Source: Flavobacterium johnsoniae UW101 (lineage in GTDB: Bacteria > Bacteroidota > Bacteroidia > Flavobacteriales > Flavobacteriaceae). From it: a stretch of 64,000 nucleotides of DNA. The stretch is from contig NC_009441.1 in the NCBI RefSeq assembly GCF_000016645.1, positions 806,001 through 870,000 on the forward strand. Direction: 5' to 3'. Shown here in pieces: positions 59,012-64,000 of this stretch. Positions within the stretch are counted from its first letter, which is position 1; the number at the start of each line of letters is the position of its first letter. The position numbers and the translations under genes are program-made. The notes under the pieces were generated by a model that was not told the DNA's origin, ran no database searches, and saw nothing but the letters and a program-made list of their open reading frames with translations.

Positions 59012-61495
59012 TCATTCAGTAGTAATTACAATTGTTGATTGTTTCAATCCGTTTGCTTTTGCGGTTAATTCCAATCTTCCTGATTTATCTCCAGATTGTA
59101 CAATAACCAAACATTTTCCAGCCAAAGCGGTATGTTTATTTCCTTTGTAAGACTCGTGACTTACTGGGTCTCCGCTGCAAACGCCTACAATTTTTCCATT
59201 TCCTTTTAAAGAGAAATTAATTTCGTTATTCGCATTTGGTGCAATCGTTCCTTTATCATCTAAAATATCAACTGTGATAAATGACAAATCGTTTTTGTCT
59301 GCTTTTATAGTGCTTCTATCCGCAGTTAATTTTAATTGAGAAGGATTTCCAGCTGTTTTGATTTCTTTTTCTAAAACCACTTTTCCGTCTTTACGAGAAA
59401 CTGCTTTTAGAGTTCCAGCTTCAAAAGGAATTCTCCACATCACATGTAAATCGTCTCCTTTTTTACTTCTTTTTCCAACTGATTTTCCGTTTACAAAAAG
59501 TTCCACCTCATCGGCTTTATTGTAGTATGCCCAAACATCAACAGTTTGTCCGGCTTTCCAGTTCCAATGTGGGAAAATGTGCAAAACGGTTTTATCTGTC
59601 CATTCGCTTTGGTACATATAATACACGTCTTTCGGAAAACCTGCTAAATCGACAATTCCGAAATAGGAACTAACAGACGGCCATTCATAAGGAGTTGGTT
59701 CTCCGATATAATCGAAGCCTGTCCAAACATACATTCCTGCCAAGAAATCGTGTTTTTTAATGATTTTCCAAGTCGCTTCGTGTGTAGATCCCCAAGGCGT
59801 TTGCACTTGGTCGTAAGCCGAAACGGTATTTCCAGGATTTCCTTCTGTAAATTTAAGATCCCATCTTACCGGCCATTTTTTGATAGTATCTGAAACGGCA
59901 TCGTAATATCCTCTTGTCTGTAAACCTGAAGTAGTTTCAGTTGCGATAAAAGGTGTTTTTGGAAAGTTTTCCAAATGATGTTCAAAAGTTTGATGCGCAT
60001 AATTGTATCCAATTAAATCTAAAACTCCAGATCCAGCAAGCGGATTAATCGAAACATCCTTTTTCTCAAATTGTAAAGTCACGGCATCAATATTCATGTT
60101 TACTGGCGGATTCATTCCTGCAGTCAACGGTCGTGTTTTGTCATATTGACGTGTAATTGCGGCCAATTCTTTCGCAATTTCAACACCTTTTTCACTCCAT
60201 TGTTCCGGAATTTCATTTCCAATACTCCACATAAAAATACTGGCATGATTTCGGTCGCGAAGCAGTTGATCGATTAAATCTTGTTTGTGCCATTTGTCCC
60301 AATCGTTTCCGTAATCGTATTTGGTTTTGGTCTGTTTCCACATATCAAAAGCTTCATCCATAACAATGAAACCCATTTTATCGCAGAGTTCTAAAAGCTC
60401 TGGAGCAGGCGGATTATGAGAAGTTCTGATTCCGTTTACGCCCATTTCTTTCAAAATTTCTAACTGACGTTCGATTGCACGCGTGTTGATCGCAGAACCT
60501 AATGGTCCTAAATCGTGGTGCATACAAACACCTTTTATTTTGACTTGTTTTCCATTCAAAATAAAACCTTTGTTCAAATCGAATTTAAAATCTCTAATTC
60601 CGAAAGTGGTTTTATATTGATCAATGATTTTATCGTCAAGTGAAATTTCGGTAACTGCTGTGTACAATTCAGGGTTTTCATCTGACCATAAAATCGGATT
60701 TTCAACTTCCGCCGATTGATTCAGCGTTTGATTTTCGCTGGCGTTGATTGTTATATCTTGAGTAACTGATGTTACTTTTTTATCTTCTTTAAAAATGGTG
60801 GTAGTTACCGTTGCTTTTTTACCTTCTTTGTATTGATTTTTTATTGTGGTTTCAATACTTACTGAAGCTTTTTCGGCTGTAACTTTTGGAGTTGTAATAT
60901 ACGTTCCCCATTGTCCTACATGAAGTTTATCTGTGGTCTCAAGCCAAACATTTCTAAAAATTCCTGAACCCGAATACCAGCGTGAATTAGGTTGTTTTGA
61001 ATTGTCAACCTTAACAATTATTTCGTTGTTTTTGTCTCCGTAATTTAAGTACGGCGTAATTTCATATTGAAAACCAATATATCCGTTTGGACGTTTTCCT
61101 AAATAATGTCCGTTTACCCAGACTTCACTGTTTTTGTAAACACCGTCAAAAGTGATTGAAGTTACTTTTGTGCTGTCTTCTGCAGCTACTTTAAATGTTT
61201 TTTTGTACCAGCCCAAACCTCCGTTAAGCGATCCTCCGCCATAACCGCCAGGACTTTTTTCATCAAATTTTCCTTCGATACTCCAATCATGCGGAACGTC
61301 TAAAGTTCTCCATTTTGTTCCCGCTCCAATAGTATCTTTATCTGCAATACTGTCGTTAAGGTGGAAACTCCAATCTGCATTAAAAGAAACTTTTCGGTTA
61401 CTAAATTTTTGATCTGTTGATGACTTGCATGCTGTCAATAAAAGAAAGCCTGCAAATAGTAATCCTAGTTTTTTATATGAAGTTAGCTGCAACAT
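59012..61495 (-). CDS. GH2 family beta-galactosidase
   Basis: This 827-residue lipoprotein (signal LLLTACKSST, Cys23) has the GH2 order: N-terminal sugar-binding domain (DWSFHLNDS, DVPHDWSIEGKF), Ig-like domain, barrel, then two beta domains at the end. The acid/base Glu lies in MWSIGNEIPEQW (about residue 427) and the nucleophile Glu in FIATETTSGLQ (about 519). It would remove beta-galactose from xyloglucan side chains. It is the first enzyme gene after the SusD and surface-binding genes. Confidence 0.92.
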   Translation of the reverse strand: MLQLTSYKKLGLLFAGFLLLTACKSSTDQKFSNRKVSFNADWSFHLNDSIADKDTIGAGTKWRTLDVPHDWSIEGKFDEKSPGGYGGGSLNGGLGWYKKTFKVAAEDSTKVTSITFDGVYKNSEVWVNGHYLGKRPNGYIGFQYEITPYLNYGDKNNEIIVKVDNSKQPNSRWYSGSGIFRNVWLETTDKLHVGQWGTYITTPKVTAEKASVSIETTIKNQYKEGKKATVTTTIFKEDKKVTSVTQDITINASENQTLNQSAEVENPILWSDENPELYTAVTEISLDDKIIDQYKTTFGIRDFKFDLNKGFILNGKQVKIKGVCMHHDLGPLGSAINTRAIERQLEILKEMGVNGIRTSHNPPAPELLELCDKMGFIVMDEAFDMWKQTKTKYDYGNDWDKWHKQDLIDQLLRDRNHASIFMWSIGNEIPEQWSEKGVEIAKELAAITRQYDKTRPLTAGMNPPVNMNIDAVTLQFEKKDVSINPLAGSGVLDLIGYNYAHQTFEHHLENFPKTPFIATETTSGLQTRGYYDAVSDTIKKWPVRWDLKFTEGNPGNTVSAYDQVQTPWGSTHEATWKIIKKHDFLAGMYVWTGFDYIGEPTPYEWPSVSSYFGIVDLAGFPKDVYYMYQSEWTDKTVLHIFPHWNWKAGQTVDVWAYYNKADEVELFVNGKSVGKRSKKGDDLHVMWRIPFEAGTLKAVSRKDGKVVLEKEIKTAGNPSQLKLTADRSTIKADKNDLSFITVDILDDKGTIAPNANNEINFSLKGNGKIVGVCSGDPVSHESYKGNKHTALAGKCLVIVQSGDKSGRLELTAKANGLKQSTIVITTE

Positions 61496-61510
61496 TGTTT
61501 TATAAATTTT

Positions 61511-61551
61511 AATAACCTGGAAGTAGTTTTTAACGCTGCTTCCAAGTTATT
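61511..61551 (-). terminator. Hairpin between the glycan-binding and GH2 genes
   Basis: AATAACCTGGAAG and CTTCCAAGTTATT pair with one mismatch. On the minus strand it follows the surface-binding gene and is followed by TTAAAATTT. It may be a partial terminator or processing hairpin that lowers enzyme-gene expression relative to susCD. Confidence 0.6.
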
Positions 61552-61578
61552 AGTAAATTAAAAAATCTTTCTGAATTT

Positions 61579-62949
61579 TTAAGGAATTATGTAGTGGAAC
61601 ACAAACCATTCATTTTTACCTGCATCATAAGATGTTCCAAACCAAATACCTTTAGTGCCAAAATCGCTGTTATATGCTTTTACTACTTTAATCACATTTG
61701 TAGTTGGGTTCATCCAGCTTGACGGGTTTTGAATTAATGTCTCTGACCCTAAATTGATTTCGTTCGTTTCTGCATTAATAGTAAATAATCCAGAAGTTAC
61801 CACACCATTTTGGCTTCTTGTATAATTCTGTTTACCTCCGTATTGGTCAAAACGTATCCAAGAATTATTTGCAACAGCTGTCCAGTCAGGATTCCATCCC
61901 CAGTCAGAAGAACTTCCTGGTCCAGTTGTCCATCCAATACCGGCTGCTAACCAATCTACAGGATTTCCTGCTGCATCTAGAGCCCAGATTCTTCCTGCAC
62001 CAACACCTCCAGTAAGCATTTTTAACAATTCGCCTGAAGCAAAAGTTGGATTAAAACCTTCGTCAACAACAGGTTCAGTTACTATTGGCACATAATTATC
62101 TGCATATTCTTTAGAAACAAAGTTCCAGATATACCACCATGCACCCTCACTATTGGTTCTCATAATAGCAATTCTTAACTGGTTATCTGTCAGTTTTAAT
62201 ACTTTGATATTTGATGTCCAGTTACTGGCATTTGCAATATAGTTGTCAGGTCTTAGAATTGTTGCACCATTTGTTGTTAAGGTATGAGCATTAATATCTA
62301 AGAAATAAGATCCGTTTTCTATTGTTGTTCCATCTGCTTCGTGAACAGTCATAAAAGGTCCTCCTTCAAGGCTGAAAGTCATATACCTGCCCCAGTGCAT
62401 GTCTGCATCTGTACTTGAATTAGCATTTCCGGATGGTTCCCAGTTTGGACTAAAATTACCCCATTCAACAGTTCCGCTCGGGTCTGCATAAGACATTGCT
62501 CCTGGTGCTAAACCATATTTACCATTGTCGAATACCCATGATTTTTGTTTTCCAACTCCACCTGATAAAGCTGTCCAAAGAGGATCGTTTACATAGTTTA
62601 AGTTATCTGCTGAAACTGTTACTGTTACTGGGTCTAACTCTACAATTCCACCATCAGTAACCGCAGAAATTTTTATCGTATAATTACCTTTAAAGGCATA
62701 CTTTACTGTTTCAACCGCTTTGTTGGATTTTCCTGTTACATAATCCCATGTAAGAACAACTCCTGGTGTTGTGTTTTTCAATATTACAGTATTTCCTCCT
62801 GGGTCTGCTGCAAGGTCTTGAGTAATTTCAAAATGTATATCCGATTTATCCATCGGTTCATCCAAAGAGTATGTATCTGGAGAACAAGATGATATCAGCA
62901 ATGCCGTTAACATCAAAAATGATGTCACTAATAATTTAATATTTTTCAT
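61579..62949 (-). CDS. Surface glycan-binding lipoprotein with duplicated module
   Basis: This 456-residue lipoprotein (signal ALLISSCSPD, Cys22) lies directly after susD, the position of SusE/F or SGBP-B. An N-terminal PKD-like domain (about 38-115) precedes two similar modules. Module one has LWTALSGGVGKQKSWVFDNG near residue 127, and module two has LLKMLTGGVGAGRIWALDAAG near residue 315. Trp-rich segments in each module (WGNFSPNWEP; WGWNPDWTA) may form sugar-binding platforms. It is predicted to hold the polysaccharide at the cell surface; its substrate is inferred from the enzymes. Confidence 0.82.
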   Translation of the reverse strand: MKNIKLLVTSFLMLTALLISSCSPDTYSLDEPMDKSDIHFEITQDLAADPGGNTVILKNTTPGVVLTWDYVTGKSNKAVETVKYAFKGNYTIKISAVTDGGIVELDPVTVTVSADNLNYVNDPLWTALSGGVGKQKSWVFDNGKYGLAPGAMSYADPSGTVEWGNFSPNWEPSGNANSSTDADMHWGRYMTFSLEGGPFMTVHEADGTTIENGSYFLDINAHTLTTNGATILRPDNYIANASNWTSNIKVLKLTDNQLRIAIMRTNSEGAWWYIWNFVSKEYADNYVPIVTEPVVDEGFNPTFASGELLKMLTGGVGAGRIWALDAAGNPVDWLAAGIGWTTGPGSSSDWGWNPDWTAVANNSWIRFDQYGGKQNYTRSQNGVVTSGLFTINAETNEINLGSETLIQNPSSWMNPTTNVIKVVKAYNSDFGTKGIWFGTSYDAGKNEWFVFHYIIP

Positions 62950-62971
62950 TTCTTTGATTTTTTAGTTAGAA

Positions 62972-64000
62972 TTACCAACCGGCATTTTGTTTTAAAACTC
63001 CTCCGGATAATGTGATCTGCGTATTCGGAATTTGAGTAAGCCCTTTTGTTTCCTGAATCTTAGCTGCCGTAATTGTTTTTGTTCCCGCAACTCCTCCGCT
63101 CAATAATGTCGTTGATTCTGCAATACTTGAAGATGCTTTTCCGATACCTTGGCGTAATAAATCATAATATCTTATACCTTCAAGAGCAAACTCTAAACGT
63201 CTCTCATTCATAATATTATCAATAGTGGCAGGCGATGATACAAAATTATCTTTGTAGGCTCTTTTTCTAACAGCATCAAAATATGCCTGTGCATTACCGC
63301 TTCCTAATTCTGCTGCCATCAATAAAACATCAGAATATCTTAATACTACATAATCCTGAAACTGACTGATATCCCAAAACTGGCTTCCCAAAGTAATTGG
63401 AAGATCTACTCCGTTTTTGTCTACCATTGGTGAATATTTTTTGTTGTAATAACCTGTATATTCTCTCTGGCTGTTCTTTTTATCAAATTTTATTTTTTCT
63501 TCATCAATTCCAATTATACTAGCTGCACGTCTTGTATCTGTAGCACTGAAAGCATTCCATAACTTTGCATTTACAGTAACTCCCCAGCCGCGGCCATAAG
63601 GATAAGATGAAAATTCTCTCATTCCAAACATTACCATCCATTGATTACCGTCTGTATTTCCGTTATAATCACTTGTGTAAGTATATTTTATAGAAAACAC
63701 AAATTCTCTATTGGCTTCACCTGCATATTTTTCTACTGAAGCTGCCGGCCATAAAGTCGCAAAATCATCTACTAAACCATGACCACTTGAGGCTATAACA
63801 TCTTCTAAATGACCTAAAGCCTGAGTTTTTGTAACTACGCCAGCTAAGTCATTTTTTGCATAATATCCTGTGTAATACAGATAAACACGTCCTAATAAAG
63901 ATTTTGCTGCCCATTTTGTAACGCGTCCGTTTGGTTTAACGTTATAAGCTTCTGTAGGCAGATTGGTTGAAGCAAATACCAAATCTTCAGCAATTAGTTT
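62972..64000 (-). CDS. SusD/RagB family outer membrane lipoprotein (partial)
   Basis: This is the C-terminal 342 residues of a SusD-like protein; the reading frame continues past the window edge (KLIAEDLVFASTNLP) and the signal and N-terminal TPR part are missing. Family features present are the WAAKSLLGRVYLYYTG helix, FVVLRYSDVLLMAAEL-type segment (YVVLRYSDVLLMAAE), IMNERRLEFALEGIRYYDLLRQG and a final NAGW. SusD binds glycan at the surface and caps the SusC TonB transporter, whose gene should lie just outside. This is the first gene visible of the polysaccharide operon. Confidence 0.93.
   Translation of the reverse strand, partial: KLIAEDLVFASTNLPTEAYNVKPNGRVTKWAAKSLLGRVYLYYTGYYAKNDLAGVVTKTQALGHLEDVIASSGHGLVDDFATLWPAASVEKYAGEANREFVFSIKYTYTSDYNGNTDGNQWMVMFGMREFSSYPYGRGWGVTVNAKLWNAFSATDTRRAASIIGIDEEKIKFDKKNSQREYTGYYNKKYSPMVDKNGVDLPITLGSQFWDISQFQDYVVLRYSDVLLMAAELGSGNAQAYFDAVRKRAYKDNFVSSPATIDNIMNERRLEFALEGIRYYDLLRQGIGKASSSIAESTTLLSGGVAGTKTITAAKIQETKGLTQIPNTQITLSGGVLKQNAGW

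Overview
The window looks like chromosomal DNA of a flavobacterium (Bacteroidota), probably Flavobacterium. It is AT-rich, its promoters carry the TAnnTTTG -7 box (several with TTG about 19-21 bases upstream), its TonB-dependent receptors begin with a carboxypeptidase-regulatory-like domain, and a SusD-type polysaccharide locus is present. I saw no rRNA, tRNA, CRISPR array, phage or intact transposase.

Layout. 1-15 kb (+ strand mostly): 4-hydroxyphenylpyruvate dioxygenase, a possible small RNA, DUF3108, a tryptophan 2,3-dioxygenase-family protein, an M23 endopeptidase, pgi, a TonB receptor, RlpA, DinB, an ArsC-like protein, yicC, gmk, a four-helix-bundle gene between inverted heptamer arrays, and nadD. 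15.3-25.2 kb (- strand): a twelve-gene NAD/ADP-ribose island. 25.3-33 kb: a PKD lipoprotein, LysR, a frameshifted DJ-1/PfpI gene, an iron alcohol dehydrogenase, a giant YwqK/MORN-type protein and gpsA. 33-39.8 kb: an operon of TonB receptor, DUF4876 lipoprotein, DUF6850-type barrel and di-haem cytochrome c peroxidase. 40-43.3 kb: pheS, small conserved genes and cvpA. 43.4-44 kb: three tandem copies of a 218-base palindromic repeat. 44-64 kb (- strand): a hemicellulose, probably xyloglucan, utilisation locus (SusD, surface glycan-binding lipoprotein, GH2, GH31, GH97, GH39, GH3, GH5 with BACON, acetylesterase, GH95); SusC should lie beyond the right edge.

The most interesting system is the island at 15.3-25.2 kb. 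It joins a Nudix/NrtR-type regulator, two operator-like palindromes (one overlapping the promoter), a short PRPP synthetase and nicotinamide phosphoribosyltransferase (together nicotinamide to NMN) with four unrelated ADP-ribose hydrolase families (bacterial PARG, NADAR, TARG1-like macro, DraG-type glycohydrolase), the RNA 2'-phosphotransferase KptA, a PPP phosphatase, a divergent PurA paralogue and an unexplained vWA/coiled-coil pair. I infer a regulated response that strips ADP-ribose from DNA, RNA or protein and rebuilds NAD.

The intergenic DNA is equally striking. Many gaps hold arrays of degenerate 7- or 8-base words arranged as inverted pairs, with a different word at each locus. One class is a 144-146-base element present three times, whose terminal arms differ between copies but change together so that pairing is kept. 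REP-like palindromes fill several other gaps. Two genes (DJ-1 and GH97) each lack one base in an A-run; these may be sequencing errors or real mutations.
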